A stretch of 64,000 bases of DNA from Corynebacterium breve. Its GTDB lineage: Bacteria > Actinomycetota > Actinomycetes > Mycobacteriales > Mycobacteriaceae. The position numbers were made by a program, and so were the translations under genes. This document shows positions 16,836 to 26,051 of the stretch, in pieces. The notes under the pieces are model-generated. The model was given only the letters and a program-made list of their open reading frames with translations. It did not search any database and was not told the DNA's origin. The stretch lies in NCBI RefSeq assembly GCF_030252165.1, contig NZ_CP126969.1, forward strand, positions 1 through 64,000, read 5' to 3'. Numbering within the stretch: position 1 is the stretch's first letter; each line of letters starts with the position of its first letter.

Positions 16836-17405
16836 ATGGTCTCTTCCGTCGCTGTCTATTGTGGCTCTTCCCATGGCACCCACCCCGAGTACACCACCGC
16901 CGCCCGCGCAATGGGCACCGCGCTGGCCCGTTCCGGGCTCACCCTGGTGTACGGCGGCGGGAACGTCGGATTGATGGGCGAGGTCGCAGACGCGTGCCTC
17001 GACGCTGGGGGAGAGGTACACGGCGTGATCCCGAAGCAGCTCGTCGATAAGGAAATGGCGCACCCGCGCGTGACATTGCACGTAGTGGACACGATGGCCC
17101 AGCGCAAAACGAAGATGGAGGAGCTCGCGGATGCCTTCGTTGCGATGCCAGGCGGGATGGGCACGATGGAGGAACTCACCGAGGTCCTTACTATGCAGCA
17201 GCTGGGTCATATCAGCGCGCCGGTAGCGTTGCTCGATGTGCGAGGGTTCTGGAATCCTTGGTGTGAAATGATGGACACAATGGTTTCCCGCGGGTTCCTC
17301 AATGGAAAATATGCCAATGCAATGATCATCTCAGAAGAGCCAGAAGACCTGCTGAAACAGTTTTCCACCTGGGTAAATCCCGGCGACAAGTGGGCAGAAG
17401 TCTAG
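16836..17405 (+). CDS. LOG family protein (TIGR00730), cytokinin-nucleotide phosphoribohydrolase-like
   Basis: Rossmann-fold LOG protein. Signature residues: YGGGNVGLMG near 39-48, Arg90-Lys91 and P105-GGMGT-MEE. Known LOG proteins cleave cytokinin riboside 5'-monophosphates or AMP to free base and ribose 5-phosphate; a bacterial housekeeping role with AMP-like substrates is plausible. An in-frame ATG at 16815 exists, but ATG 16836 is placed 7 nt after TAGGAT and matches the family start. Divergent from the sirtuin. Confidence 0.88.
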   Translation: MVSSVAVYCGSSHGTHPEYTTAARAMGTALARSGLTLVYGGGNVGLMGEVADACLDAGGEVHGVIPKQLVDKEMAHPRVTLHVVDTMAQRKTKMEELADAFVAMPGGMGTMEELTEVLTMQQLGHISAPVALLDVRGFWNPWCEMMDTMVSRGFLNGKYANAMIISEEPEDLLKQFSTWVNPGDKWAEV

Positions 17406-17427
17406 CAAGGCGATAGACTTGCGACTC

Positions 17428-19098
17428 ATGAGTTCTCAGTCAATCACCACCGACAGTTCTGCCCGCCAGCCGTCGTTGCTTGACGCTACCTGCGAAAACT
17501 TTGTCTACGATGTCGCCGAAATCGCTCCCACAATGGCGACGGAGCTGGGATTGGTCGGACACGACGGAGAACTGCAGGACTTCTCCCCCGACTACTGGGA
17601 TGCCATCGCCGATCGAATCCGTGATCTGATCGCCGACGTTGACGCACTTAACGATGGCACCGATGAATCCGACGATGAAGACGACTTCGATGAGGTTGAC
17701 CATGTCACCGCCGCGATCATCCGCGACCGCCTTGGCCTCCAGTTGGAGATCCACCACCAGGGCGAATACCTCCGCCTGCTGAACAACATTGAATCACCAG
17801 TACAGACCATCCGCGACTGCTTCTCGCTGATGAACCCGGACAATATCGACGCGATCGAGTCGCGCCTATCTAAGGTTCCGCAGTCGCTGCAGGGGTACCG
17901 CGAGTCGCTGGCAGAAGCCGCTAGCCAAGGCAATGTCGCAGCTCATCGCCAGATCGACGCCGTTGTCAGCCAGTGCGAAGAGCTTGCCGACGAAGGCAGC
18001 CTCCTTGAAGACCTCGGACTTGAGCACGACGCCGCCGCCGTTGCGGGCGCAAAGGAAGCGTTCGCCGAGATGGCCGACTGGCTCTCCACCGAGCTGTCTC
18101 CACTGGCGCCCCACGACGACGCTTTCGGCCGAGAGCGCTACGCGATGTTCTCCGAGTACTACATCGGCCACAAGGTGGACCTTGACGAAGCCTATGAATG
18201 GGGCTTGGATCGGCTGCGTGAGATCGTCGCCAAGCAAAAAGAGCTTACGCGTTTGCTTTACGACGACGACTGCCCGATCCGTGTCGCCTACCGACGTTTG
18301 AACGAAGAGCCACGCTACCTGCTCAAAGGCACCGACGAGCTGCAGGCGTGGATGGAAAAGATGTCGAAGCGCACCATCGCCGAGCTCGACGGCAGCCAAT
18401 TCACCATCCCGGACGAGATCAAGGTGCTCGAGTGTCGCATCGACCCGGCGGGTTCAGGTGGGATTTTCTACACCCCGCCGGCGGATGACTTCTCTCGCCC
18501 GGGCACCATGTGGTGGTCGGTGCCAAAGGGTCAGGAAGTTTTCCACACCTGGCAGGAGCTGAGCACCGTATTCCATGAGGGCGTGCCGGGCCACCACCTG
18601 CAGCTAGGAATCACCCTGACCGAGCGCGACAACCTGAACCTGTGGCGTCGCGCCGTGAACTGGAACTCCGGCCACGGCGAGGGCTGGGCGCTCTACGCCG
18701 AGCAGCTCATGGACGAATTCGGCCACCTGCAGGATCCGGGCTGCCAGATGGGCATGCTCGATTCTCAGCGCCTACGTGCGGCCCGAGTTGTGCTGGATAT
18801 CGGCGTGCACCTAGGCAAGAAGGTGCCGGAGGGAACGGGTATCTGGGACGCGTCTTATGCCAAGGCGTTTCTTCGCGACAACACGGCGATGGACGAGGTA
18901 AACCTGAGCTTCGAGCTCGACCGCTACCTGGGTCTCGCGGGTCAGGCACCGTCCTACGCGCTGGGGCAACGCGCCTGGGAGAATCTTCGCGACGACGCAC
19001 TCGCCGAGGGCCAGACCCTCGTTGGGTTCCATGACCGTGCACTGAAGCTCGGCTCCATGCCGATGGACCTGCTGCGCAACGAGGTACTGAACTCCTAA
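17428..19098 (+). CDS. DUF885-family putative metallopeptidase
   Basis: Large soluble protein of 556 residues with the DUF885 pattern, centred on FHEGVPGHHLQ, an HExxxGHH metal-binding motif near residue 390, and HGEGWALYAEQLMDE further on. Such proteins are predicted zinc carboxypeptidase-like enzymes; no signal peptide is seen. A -10-like TAGACT (17414-17419) lies 8 nt before ATG 17428, supporting this start over the upstream TTG. Acidic stretches (DESDDEDDFDE) near residue 75 are unusual. The 3' end overlaps the convergent AbrB-like gene by 4 bp. Confidence 0.82.
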   Translation: MSSQSITTDSSARQPSLLDATCENFVYDVAEIAPTMATELGLVGHDGELQDFSPDYWDAIADRIRDLIADVDALNDGTDESDDEDDFDEVDHVTAAIIRDRLGLQLEIHHQGEYLRLLNNIESPVQTIRDCFSLMNPDNIDAIESRLSKVPQSLQGYRESLAEAASQGNVAAHRQIDAVVSQCEELADEGSLLEDLGLEHDAAAVAGAKEAFAEMADWLSTELSPLAPHDDAFGRERYAMFSEYYIGHKVDLDEAYEWGLDRLREIVAKQKELTRLLYDDDCPIRVAYRRLNEEPRYLLKGTDELQAWMEKMSKRTIAELDGSQFTIPDEIKVLECRIDPAGSGGIFYTPPADDFSRPGTMWWSVPKGQEVFHTWQELSTVFHEGVPGHHLQLGITLTERDNLNLWRRAVNWNSGHGEGWALYAEQLMDEFGHLQDPGCQMGMLDSQRLRAARVVLDIGVHLGKKVPEGTGIWDASYAKAFLRDNTAMDEVNLSFELDRYLGLAGQAPSYALGQRAWENLRDDALAEGQTLVGFHDRALKLGSMPMDLLRNEVLNS

Positions 19099-20111
19099 AA
19101 TCTGCGCAGAATCTTCGGCAGGTAGCCTGCCATGAGCAAGATCGCAATGAGCCGGATCAGCTGAATCGCAATCACCGCTGGTCCGGCTCCACCTTCTGCG
19201 GAGAGCGCCAAAACGGTTTCCAGTGCGCCGGGGCTGGTGGCCAGGTAGCCCTCGAAATAGGAGATATTGAGCCACTTGGACACGACCACGCCCATCGCCG
19301 CGCACGCACTCATAATGACGATGATGAAGGTGATCGTCGCTGGTAGGAGGCGGGAAAAACGCTGCAGCGCCGGTACCGAAAGGCTGCCGCCGCACACCCA
19401 GCCGATGGAGAGAAAAGCGATGATCCCCAACGGTTCAGGTGCGACGATGTCGGCTGGGATGAACTGCGCAATCAGCACTGTGAGCAGCAGTGGGCCGAAC
19501 ACGCTGGGCACGGGGATGTGCAGGAACCGGGCGATCGGCCCGCCCAAGATCGCGATGGCGAGGACTAAGAACCACATCCACCACTCCACGTCGATCCCAG
19601 CGACGTGGCTTTCGCCTGGTGCGTCGAGGAAGGAGGCCACGAGCGGCAACGTCATCGAGACAGCAAGAAGGCGAAGGTATTGCGCGAGCGCTACGTAGCG
19701 GATGTCCGCACCAAGTTCTTTGGCGATCACGGGCATGACCGACGCACCGCCGGTAAGCGACGACAAAATCCCGGTTTCACGGGAAACGCCAAAGCGGGAG
19801 AGCACCATGCCGGTGGCAAAACCGATACCTATAGTGACCGCTGAAACGACGAGGCCGGGCAGGATGTAGTGCGCGAGCTGGCCAAGCGGAACACCGACGA
19901 TCGGGACAGCGGCCATCACACCGATGATTCCGCGACCAAGCGAATAGAATTTTTCATTCACGCGGAGCTCTTGTTTGGTGCTCAACGCCATGATGCCGGA
20001 CGCGATGATCGATGCGACGATCCACGCAGCTGGGACATTCAGGTACGAAAAAGCCGCTCCGAGAAGAAGCGACGAAACGATTACGAGAAACCACCTGAAC
20101 ACCCAACACAT
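19095..20111 (-). CDS. AbrB-family membrane protein (PF05145 type)
   Basis: Membrane protein with about ten hydrophobic segments in two similar halves (GRGIIGVMAAVPIVG, then LTGGASVMPVIAKELGAD). This family is often mislabelled 'ammonia monooxygenase' or 'AbrB regulator', but it looks like a permease or membrane regulator and no redox motif is visible. The function is unknown. In-frame starts exist at 20156 and 20135 but overlap the divergent YciI gene; ATG 20111 avoids that and leaves 15 bp between the two start codons. Confidence 0.72.
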   Translation of the reverse strand: MCWVFRWFLVIVSSLLLGAAFSYLNVPAAWIVASIIASGIMALSTKQELRVNEKFYSLGRGIIGVMAAVPIVGVPLGQLAHYILPGLVVSAVTIGIGFATGMVLSRFGVSRETGILSSLTGGASVMPVIAKELGADIRYVALAQYLRLLAVSMTLPLVASFLDAPGESHVAGIDVEWWMWFLVLAIAILGGPIARFLHIPVPSVFGPLLLTVLIAQFIPADIVAPEPLGIIAFLSIGWVCGGSLSVPALQRFSRLLPATITFIIVIMSACAAMGVVVSKWLNISYFEGYLATSPGALETVLALSAEGGAGPAVIAIQLIRLIAILLMAGYLPKILRRF

Positions 20112-20126
20112 ACTACCGTTTAGGTC

Positions 20127-20474
20127 ATGACTCATTACCTCTTGGCCATCTACCACGATCCAGGCGTGCAGGCATCACAGAGCGCATACAGTTCCGAAGA
20201 AGACATGCAGGCAGCCTTTGCCCGCGTCAATGCATTTAACGACGAGCTCAAGGCGGAGGGCAACTGGGTCTACGCTTGCGGGCTCACCGCGCCCGAAGAC
20301 GCACAGCAGGTCACCCCAACTGGTGAACTTGTGGCTGGCCCGGCTGTCGCAGGGTCGAAGCAGCTCGGCGGCTTTTGGGTCATCGACGCGGCGGACATGG
20401 AGGCGGCAGTGGTCGTAGCCAAGCGTGGCGCTAAGGCTTGCGGACAGCCTGTCGAAGTCCGGCCAATGCAATGA
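20127..20474 (+). CDS. YciI / DGPF-domain protein
   Basis: A 115-residue protein with a YCII-type ferredoxin-like fold: MTHYLLAIYHDPG at the start, GFWVIDAADMEAAV and a PVEVRPM ending. In Gram-positives such domains occur alone or fused to ECF sigma factors; the biochemical role is unclear. A leaderless -10 (TACCGT) sits 7 nt before the ATG. The stop overlaps the next start as ATGA, so it is translationally coupled to the TauE/SafE-type permease. Confidence 0.8.
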   Translation: MTHYLLAIYHDPGVQASQSAYSSEEDMQAAFARVNAFNDELKAEGNWVYACGLTAPEDAQQVTPTGELVAGPAVAGSKQLGGFWVIDAADMEAAVVVAKRGAKACGQPVEVRPMQ

Positions 20475-21205
20475 TCGCGGTACTGCTCGCCGCGGCCGCG
20501 TTTGCTGGGTGGGTCGATGCCGTCATCGGTGGCGGTGGCCTTGTGCTGATCCCAGTGTTGCTGGCGACGACCGGCCTGTCGCCGGCCAGCGTGCTTGCGA
20601 CGAACAAGGTCGCGGCTGTGTCGGGCACCGCGTCAGCTGCGTGGACGATGATGCGTCGCGTGGGCGTGCCTCGTCGGGTGTGGTGGTATGCGCTGATCGC
20701 AGGGCTGTGCTCGGCGGGCGGTGCGGCTGCCGCTTCCTTGCTCAACGAGGACGTGATGCGTCCGCTGATCATCGTGCTTCTGATCGCGGTCGGCCTATTC
20801 GTGGCACTTAACCCTAAGTTCGGCCAGGGCGACGGGCCGGGAACTGTCACTCAGACCCGGGTGCTGCTTGGCGCACTGCTCGTCGCGTCGATCGGATTTT
20901 ACGACGGCATCTTCGGGCCCGGCACCGGCATGTTCCTCATCATGGGGTTTACGGCGGTGTTCTCGCAGAACTTCCTCCGCTCGGCAGCGATGTCCAAGGT
21001 GGTCAACACTGCGACGAACCTCGGTGCGCTAGTGGTGTTTATCGTCGGTGGGCACGTCGAGTGGGCGCTAGCGCTGATGCTCGCGGTAGCGAACATGATC
21101 GGCGCTCAGCTCGGCGCGCGCACGGTCCTTGGCGGCGGAACCACACTGGTCCGGTACGCGCTGCTCACGCTCGTCGTGGTGCTCTGCGTGTACCTGCTGA
21201 TCTAA
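20471..21205 (+). CDS. TauE/SafE family sulfite-exporter-like permease
   Basis: Hydrophobic protein with about eight membrane segments in two halves, with the family opening GWVDAVIGGGGLVLIPVLL and the second repeat FYDGIFGPGTGMFLIMGF. Relatives export sulfite, sulfoacetate or other organosulfur anions; the substrate here is unproven. ATG 20471 overlaps the YciI stop (ATGA) and is preferred to the upstream in-frame ATG at 20438. The 3' end overlaps the convergent helicase gene by 4 bp. Confidence 0.85.
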   Translation: MIAVLLAAAAFAGWVDAVIGGGGLVLIPVLLATTGLSPASVLATNKVAAVSGTASAAWTMMRRVGVPRRVWWYALIAGLCSAGGAAAASLLNEDVMRPLIIVLLIAVGLFVALNPKFGQGDGPGTVTQTRVLLGALLVASIGFYDGIFGPGTGMFLIMGFTAVFSQNFLRSAAMSKVVNTATNLGALVVFIVGGHVEWALALMLAVANMIGAQLGARTVLGGGTTLVRYALLTLVVVLCVYLLI

Positions 21206-23448
21206 CTCCGTCGCTTGGTTCGCGCGGTCGCCTGCGCCGTCCACGGGTCCTCGGGCCACGGGTGCTTGGGGTAGCGGCCCCGCATTTCTTTGCGCACCTC
21301 TTGGTACGGACCGTTCCAGAAGCTCTCCAGATCATCAGTCACCGCAAGCTCGCGACCCGCCGGTGACAACAGATGAAACAGCACCCGCACCCCGCACACC
21401 TCCGGCGACGCAGCCAGCCCGAAGCACTCCTGCAGCTTGACCCGTACGATCGGCCTGCCCGTGGAATAGTCGATCTGCGGATGCGACCCGCTGGGTACTT
21501 CGAGCCGCTCCGGCACAAGCTCACCCAGCTTCGCAGCCTCCGGCCAGGGCAGCTGACGTTGCAACGCCGGGTACATGTCGATTTTGCTTATCGACGACCC
21601 CTCGGCCACCGCCATCACCTCGGGGGAGTAGTCGCCGTGTTCCATATCCGGCCACGGATCGCCAAGCTGCTCGTGGAGAAAATCCAGCCGATGCTTGAGC
21701 GATTGCGCCTTGTCAGACAGCTGGAAATGGTGGAGTTCAAGCTCGCCGAGCGCCTCCGCAGCCTCGGCGGGGGTCAGCCGGACCGGGGTGGATGAGAGCT
21801 CGATCGCCCCAATCGCCTTGACCTTGCGTCCACGCACCTTGCCACCCTCTAAGCTCGCGCGGGTTTCCTCGGTGACTAGCTCTGCGGGTTCGCCGGGAAG
21901 TGCCGCGGCGGCACGGATCACAGCACCGCGAGCGGTCAGCTGCACCTCGGCGACCGCAATCCATTCGGGGGCGCCCATGTCTACGCCGAGTGTGGCGCGG
22001 GTTCCAGCAGCCAGCAGGTACTCGTTGCCGGTGCGCTTGCCGATCCAACCCGGAAACGCCGTGGCGATGACGTCGCCGGCGGGGACGGCGGGGGAGTCGT
22101 CGACAAGCTTGGCTAGGCGCTTGACCTGGTTTTGTGGTGCCCGGGTACGTGCGAGATCGCCACCGAGGCCTTCGGCGAGTGCAGCGACGGTGGGAGCCGC
22201 ACCGGAACCATATGTGACCAGTGCTTTGCCCAGCCGCGGATCGATCGGCATGCGGGCAAGCCGGGTGCCAAGGTCGGTGATGTGGCCCTCCTCGTCGACG
22301 GCGCCGAGTGCGCGCAAGGCTTCTTCCGCGTCGGCGATCGCGGGGCCTGGTGGCGGGCTGAGCAATGGCAAGCCAACGCCACGCGGGGTTCCCCAGGCCG
22401 CCAGGGTCAAAGCCGCGCCAGTAAGGTCGCTCGTGGCGATCTCTGGAGTAATGTCCGCCTGAAAGTGCTGGTAGTCGGCCTGGGAGTAGGCGCGCAGCAC
22501 CTCGCCGGGGCCAAGACGACCCGCACGGCCGGCGCGCTGATCGGCGCTGGTGCGGGCTTCGGAGACGGTGACCAGGCCAGTCATAGCGCGTGCTGCGTCG
22601 CGGCGAGGAACCCGGGCAAGGCCGGCGTCGACAACGCGGCGCACGCCCGGCACTGTAATGGAGGACTCGGCGATCGTCGTCGCTACCACCACGCGAGAAT
22701 CACCATTGAGAGCGAAGTCCTGCTCGTGGTTGGTCAGCCTGCCATGCAAGGGAGCGGCATCGGGGAGAGCAGAGCACACCAAGTCCACCTCGCGCGCGCC
22801 GGGGACGAAGACCAAGGTGCGGTCGGGGTGGTCGTCGGCAAGCGCGGCAACGTGACGGTAAAACTCGCGCGTGCCTTGCGCGCGATCCTCGTGCGGGTGG
22901 TAGCTGATGTCCAGCGGGTGGATGACCGCCTCGGTGGACAGGATCTGCGCGGACATGTGCTGGGCAAGCGCTGCGGCGTCGAGGGTTGCGGACATCGCGG
23001 CGAGGTAAAGATCGTCGCGCAGGGCCGCGACTTCCATCACCATCGCTAGGACGAGGTCGGTGTCTAGCTGGCGCTCATGGACCTCGTCGATGACCACGGC
23101 ACCAATGCCAGCGAGCTCGGGGTCACGCAGCAGGCGGTTGAGCAACACGCCCGGGGTGACAAACTCCACTAGCGAGCCGTCGTGGTGCTCGCCGCGGATG
23201 GAATAGCCCACCCGGTCGCCAAGTTGTGACCCGTCGAGCTGGGCTAAACGACGCGCCGCCGCCCGCACAGCCACCCGGCGCGGGGCTGTGACCAGTGTCT
23301 TTCCGGCCACGTTGCTGATTGCTGGGGGAAGTAGCGTGGTCTTACCAGTGCCGGGTGGAGCCTCGACAACCAGCGGGCCGTGGGAGGGCAGCTGGTCGAT
23401 CACATTGGCTACGGGCAGGCCCTTACCGATCCTGGCGAGGTCAAACAT
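21202..23448 (-). CDS. hrpB: ATP-dependent RNA helicase HrpB
   Basis: DEAH-box helicase of HrpB type, 748 residues. Walker A is APPGTGKTT (30-38), Walker B D121-E-V-H, motif III SAT, a RecA-2 domain ending in QRAGRAGR, then the HA2-like region and the HrpB-specific C-terminal domain. It probably remodels structured RNA, though in most bacteria the phenotype is mild. ATG 23448 is chosen because TAATCT lies 7 nt upstream; the frame extends to 23499, into arsR. Confidence 0.92.
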   Translation of the reverse strand: MFDLARIGKGLPVANVIDQLPSHGPLVVEAPPGTGKTTLLPPAISNVAGKTLVTAPRRVAVRAAARRLAQLDGSQLGDRVGYSIRGEHHDGSLVEFVTPGVLLNRLLRDPELAGIGAVVIDEVHERQLDTDLVLAMVMEVAALRDDLYLAAMSATLDAAALAQHMSAQILSTEAVIHPLDISYHPHEDRAQGTREFYRHVAALADDHPDRTLVFVPGAREVDLVCSALPDAAPLHGRLTNHEQDFALNGDSRVVVATTIAESSITVPGVRRVVDAGLARVPRRDAARAMTGLVTVSEARTSADQRAGRAGRLGPGEVLRAYSQADYQHFQADITPEIATSDLTGAALTLAAWGTPRGVGLPLLSPPPGPAIADAEEALRALGAVDEEGHITDLGTRLARMPIDPRLGKALVTYGSGAAPTVAALAEGLGGDLARTRAPQNQVKRLAKLVDDSPAVPAGDVIATAFPGWIGKRTGNEYLLAAGTRATLGVDMGAPEWIAVAEVQLTARGAVIRAAAALPGEPAELVTEETRASLEGGKVRGRKVKAIGAIELSSTPVRLTPAEAAEALGELELHHFQLSDKAQSLKHRLDFLHEQLGDPWPDMEHGDYSPEVMAVAEGSSISKIDMYPALQRQLPWPEAAKLGELVPERLEVPSGSHPQIDYSTGRPIVRVKLQECFGLAASPEVCGVRVLFHLLSPAGRELAVTDDLESFWNGPYQEVRKEMRGRYPKHPWPEDPWTAQATARTKRRS

Positions 23449-23458
23449 GGCCTTGAGA

Positions 23459-23776
23459 TTAGTCCATCTGCAACACGGTTCGGAGCTCGGCGAAAACATC
23501 GGGGATCACGCGGTGGGTGACAGTCCGCCCGTCTCGCACCTTTTCGACGAGGCCTTCGTCGGTAAGCCTCTTGAGGTGATGGGACACAGTGGATTGACTG
23601 AGTCCTGTGATGTCGGTGAGTTCGTTAACGGTTTTCGGTGCGCAGCTGTTGTCGGTGAGCTCGGAGAGTAGCTGCAGGCGGCTGGGCTCCGCGAGCACTT
23701 TGAAGATCGCGGCGTAGCGGGTGGCTTCGTTTTCGGAGAGCGGGCCGGTGCCAAGGGAGCAGCATTCGGTGGACAT
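23459..23776 (-). CDS. arsR: ArsR-family arsenite-responsive repressor
   Basis: A 105-residue winged-helix repressor with DNA-recognition segment NELTDITGLSQSTVSHHLKRL. Its N-terminus carries vicinal cysteines (STECCS), and a further Cys lies in NSCAPKTV; these are the likely As(III)/Sb(III) ligands as in corynebacterial ArsR proteins, which bind away from the helix used in E. coli. ATG 23776 is preferred: it has TATAGT 6 nt upstream, and the longer frame would consume the operator. It is divergent from acr3. Confidence 0.88.
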   Translation of the reverse strand: MSTECCSLGTGPLSENEATRYAAIFKVLAEPSRLQLLSELTDNSCAPKTVNELTDITGLSQSTVSHHLKRLTDEGLVEKVRDGRTVTHRVIPDVFAELRTVLQMD

Positions 23777-23832
23777 GCTCCTACTATAGTAAAGTTCATA
23801 TCGACGCATATCGATATATATTTGAGGGTCCG
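23777..23832. promoter_or_regulatory. ars divergent promoter/operator region
   Basis: A 56-bp AT-rich intergenic region. It holds a direct repeat CATATCGA (23797-23804 and 23807-23814), and the second copy extends to the perfect palindrome ATATCGATAT (23808-23817), likely the ArsR operator. TATAGT (minus strand) lies 6 nt before arsR; a GAGGG Shine-Dalgarno precedes acr3. Confidence 0.65.
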
Positions 23833-24900
23833 ATGAACAAACAAATGTCCTTCCTTGACCGCTTCTTACCACTGTGGATCATGCTAGCCATGGCGCTGGG
23901 GCTGCTACTTAGCCAGATTGTGCCCGGGATCGGCGACGCGCTCAGCGCCCTTGAATTCGACGGCATATCGTTGCCGATCGCGCTCGGCCTGTTGGTGATG
24001 ATGTATCCGCCATTGGCCAAGGTTCACTATGACAAGGCAGGTGAGATCGCCTCGGACAAGCGGTTAATGGTTGTATCGCTGTTCCTGAACTGGATCCTCG
24101 GGCCGTTGCTGATGTTCGCTCTGGCCTGGATCTTCTTAGCCGACGAGCCCGAATTACGCACCGGCCTGATCATCGTTGGGCTGGCACGCTGCATCGCGAT
24201 GGTGCTGGTGTGGTCCGACCTTTCCTGTGCCGACCGAGAGGCCACTGCCGTGCTGGTTGCGATTAACTCCGTCTTTCAAGTGCTGATGTTCGGCGTGCTT
24301 GGCTGGTTCTACCTGCAGGTTCTCCCGGGATGGTTGGGGCTGGATACCGCTTCCGCCGACTTCTCATTCTGGGCGATCGTGAAGTCCGTGCTTGTTTTCC
24401 TGGGTATTCCGCTTGCGCTTGGTGTGCTGTCGCGTGTCTTCGGCGAAAAGGCAAAAGGTCGCGAATGGTACGAAGAGAAGTTTCTGCCGGCTATTTCTCC
24501 GCTTGCACTGATCGGTCTGCTGTACACGATCGTGCTGCTGTTTTCGCTGCAAGGCGACCAAGTGCTGACCCACCCCGGAGCCGTATTGCGTATGGCGATC
24601 CCGCTGCTGATCTACTTTGTCGGCATGTTCGCCATCGCGCTTGCCGTGTCTAAGTTGGCCGGCCTGAACTACGCGAAGTCGTCGTCAGTGTCGTTTACGG
24701 CGGCGGGCAATAACTTCGAGCTGGCCATCGCCGTGGCTATTGGCACTTTCGGAGCTTCCTCCGGCCAAGCCCTAGCCGGCACAATCGGCCCGCTCATCGA
24801 AGTTCCCGTGCTTGTAAGCTTGGTTTACGTGATGCTGTGGGTTGGCCCACGCCTGTTCCCTAATGACCCCACCCTCCCGAAAGAGAGCTCTTATGTCTAA
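23833..24900 (+). CDS. acr3: Arsenite efflux permease, ACR3 family
   Basis: A 355-residue ACR3/BASS-fold transporter with about ten membrane segments. The conserved cysteine of ACR3 is present in GLARC120[10 protein letters not shown], essential for As(III) extrusion in characterised relatives. It is encoded divergently from arsR and overlaps arsC by 8 bp, giving the order arsR / acr3-arsC. Exports arsenite across the cytoplasmic membrane using the proton-motive force. Confidence 0.92.
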   Translation: MNKQMSFLDRFLPLWIMLAMALGLLLSQIVPGIGDALSALEFDGISLPIALGLLVMMYPPLAKVHYDKAGEIASDKRLMVVSLFLNWILGPLLMFALAWIFLADEPELRTGLIIVGLARCIAMVLVWSDLSCADREATAVLVAINSVFQVLMFGVLGWFYLQVLPGWLGLDTASADFSFWAIVKSVLVFLGIPLALGVLSRVFGEKAKGREWYEEKFLPAISPLALIGLLYTIVLLFSLQGDQVLTHPGAVLRMAIPLLIYFVGMFAIALAVSKLAGLNYAKSSSVSFTAAGNNFELAIAVAIGTFGASSGQALAGTIGPLIEVPVLVSLVYVMLWVGPRLFPNDPTLPKESSYV

Positions 24901-25328
24901 GGTTCTATTCGTATGTGTCGGCAACGGCGGCAAATCCCAGATGGCTGCTGCTCTGGCGCAGTTGCGCGCGCCCGAGCTGGAGATCCACTCCGCAGGCACG
25001 AAACCCGGCACAAAGCTTAACGACGAATCCGTCGCCGCCATCGCCGGTTGGCGCCGACATGTCCGGCGGCGTTCCCAAGGCGATTGACCCGCAGCTCCTG
25101 CGCACCGTGGATCGTGTTGTCATTCTGGGCAATGACGCGCAGGTAGAGATGCCCGCAGACGCAGTCGGATCCTTGGAGCGTTGGGACACCGACGAGCCTT
25201 CGCTGCGTGGCATCGAAGGGATGGAGCGCATGCGGCTGATCCGCGACGATATCGATGAGCGGGTGCAGAAGCTGGCAGGCGAGCTCAATCCGCAAACTGA
25301 CCTTTGCACAACGGCCTTTACCAAGTAG
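24893..25328 (+). pseudogene. arsC: Arsenate reductase arsC, frameshifted
   Basis: Low-molecular-weight-phosphatase-like arsenate reductase, close to the mycothiol/mycoredoxin-dependent corynebacterial ArsC. The N-terminal part has the P-loop [14 protein letters not shown] with nucleophile Cys8. At 25043-25047 the frame breaks: translation continues to a TGA at 25085, while the conserved continuation [15 protein letters not shown] lies in the +1 frame and runs to 25328. A loss of two bases (or gain of one) explains this. Unless it is a sequencing error, the reductase is inactive. The last 11 codons of the downstream frame lie inside a dispersed repeat. Confidence 0.85.
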
Positions 25329-25376
25329 CCCGCTGTGGCTCACCCGGTAAAGGCCAGTCTATAAAGGTCAGTTTGC
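25292..25376. repeat. Dispersed nested palindrome, family A, copy 1
   Basis: An 85-bp element with three nested stems: outer GCAAACTGACCTTT (25292-25305) against 25363-25376, 14/14 paired; middle GGCCTTTACC (25313-25322) against 25346-25355, 10/10; inner AGCC/GGCT around 25327-25340. A related copy lies at 63691-63773. No open reading frame or transposase is inside; it resembles a REP/MITE-like element. Confidence 0.85.
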
Positions 25377-25392
25377 GGCGGCGCGGAGTGTT

Positions 25393-25995
25393 CTACAGCT
25401 CCTGGTCCAACCCCTCGCGCTCCAAAGCAGCGTCGCCCTGATTCAGCTTGCGCACCACAGCGCCCGGCACACCCATGACGAGGCTGTCACTCGGAATGTC
25501 CTTGGTGATCACGGCACCCGCGCCGATGACACAGCGATCGCCGATCGTCACACCAGGCATGACCATGACTCCAGCACCGAGCCAGCAGTCATCGCCAATC
25601 ACGACGGGACGTGCGCGTTCCCACTCCTTCTGACGCATTTCCAGATCGTGAACTGGGTGCTCCACGGTGATGATCTGGCAGCCAGGGCTAAACAGCGTGC
25701 GCGCGCCGACGGTCACCTCGGCTGCGTCTAGGATGACGCAGTTGTAGTTGAGAAACGCACCCTTGCCAAATTTGGTGTTTACGCCGTACTCGATGTGGAG
25801 CGGCGCCCACACCTTTGGGGCAGCTGACTTAGGGTGAAGGACTTCTTTGAGCAGCTTGTCGGCGGAGGATTTGTCGGTGTTGGAGAGTTGGTTGAATAGG
25901 TGCATCTTCTTGGCAGTTTTATTCTTCAGACGCAACGGTTCTTCGCCATCGGGAAGGTACCACTGGCCACTGCGCAGGCGGTCCATATCGTGCAT
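25393..25995 (-). CDS. Maltose/galactoside O-acetyltransferase-like (LbH) protein
   Basis: Acetyl-CoA-dependent sugar O-acetyltransferase of the left-handed beta-helix class. The N-terminal helical segment (YLPDGEEPLRLKNKTAKKM region) is the maltose-acetyltransferase cap; the beta-helix contains the catalytic His in TVEHPVHD and the acetyl-CoA loop DDCWLGAGVMVMPGVTIG. Length 200 fits. TAGGAT lies 6 nt before the ATG, giving a leaderless start. The acceptor sugar is unknown. Confidence 0.85.
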   Translation of the reverse strand: MHDMDRLRSGQWYLPDGEEPLRLKNKTAKKMHLFNQLSNTDKSSADKLLKEVLHPKSAAPKVWAPLHIEYGVNTKFGKGAFLNYNCVILDAAEVTVGARTLFSPGCQIITVEHPVHDLEMRQKEWERARPVVIGDDCWLGAGVMVMPGVTIGDRCVIGAGAVITKDIPSDSLVMGVPGAVVRKLNQGDAALEREGLDQEL

Positions 25996-26051
25996 GCGCC
26001 TATCCTAAGCAATTCTGTACACAAAAGCTTGGTTAACTGTAGCCTGGCACC

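Noticed and set aside
19095..20111. Annotation as AbrB DNA-binding regulator or ammonia monooxygenase
   Set aside because: The protein is a multi-helix membrane protein with no DNA-binding or redox motif.
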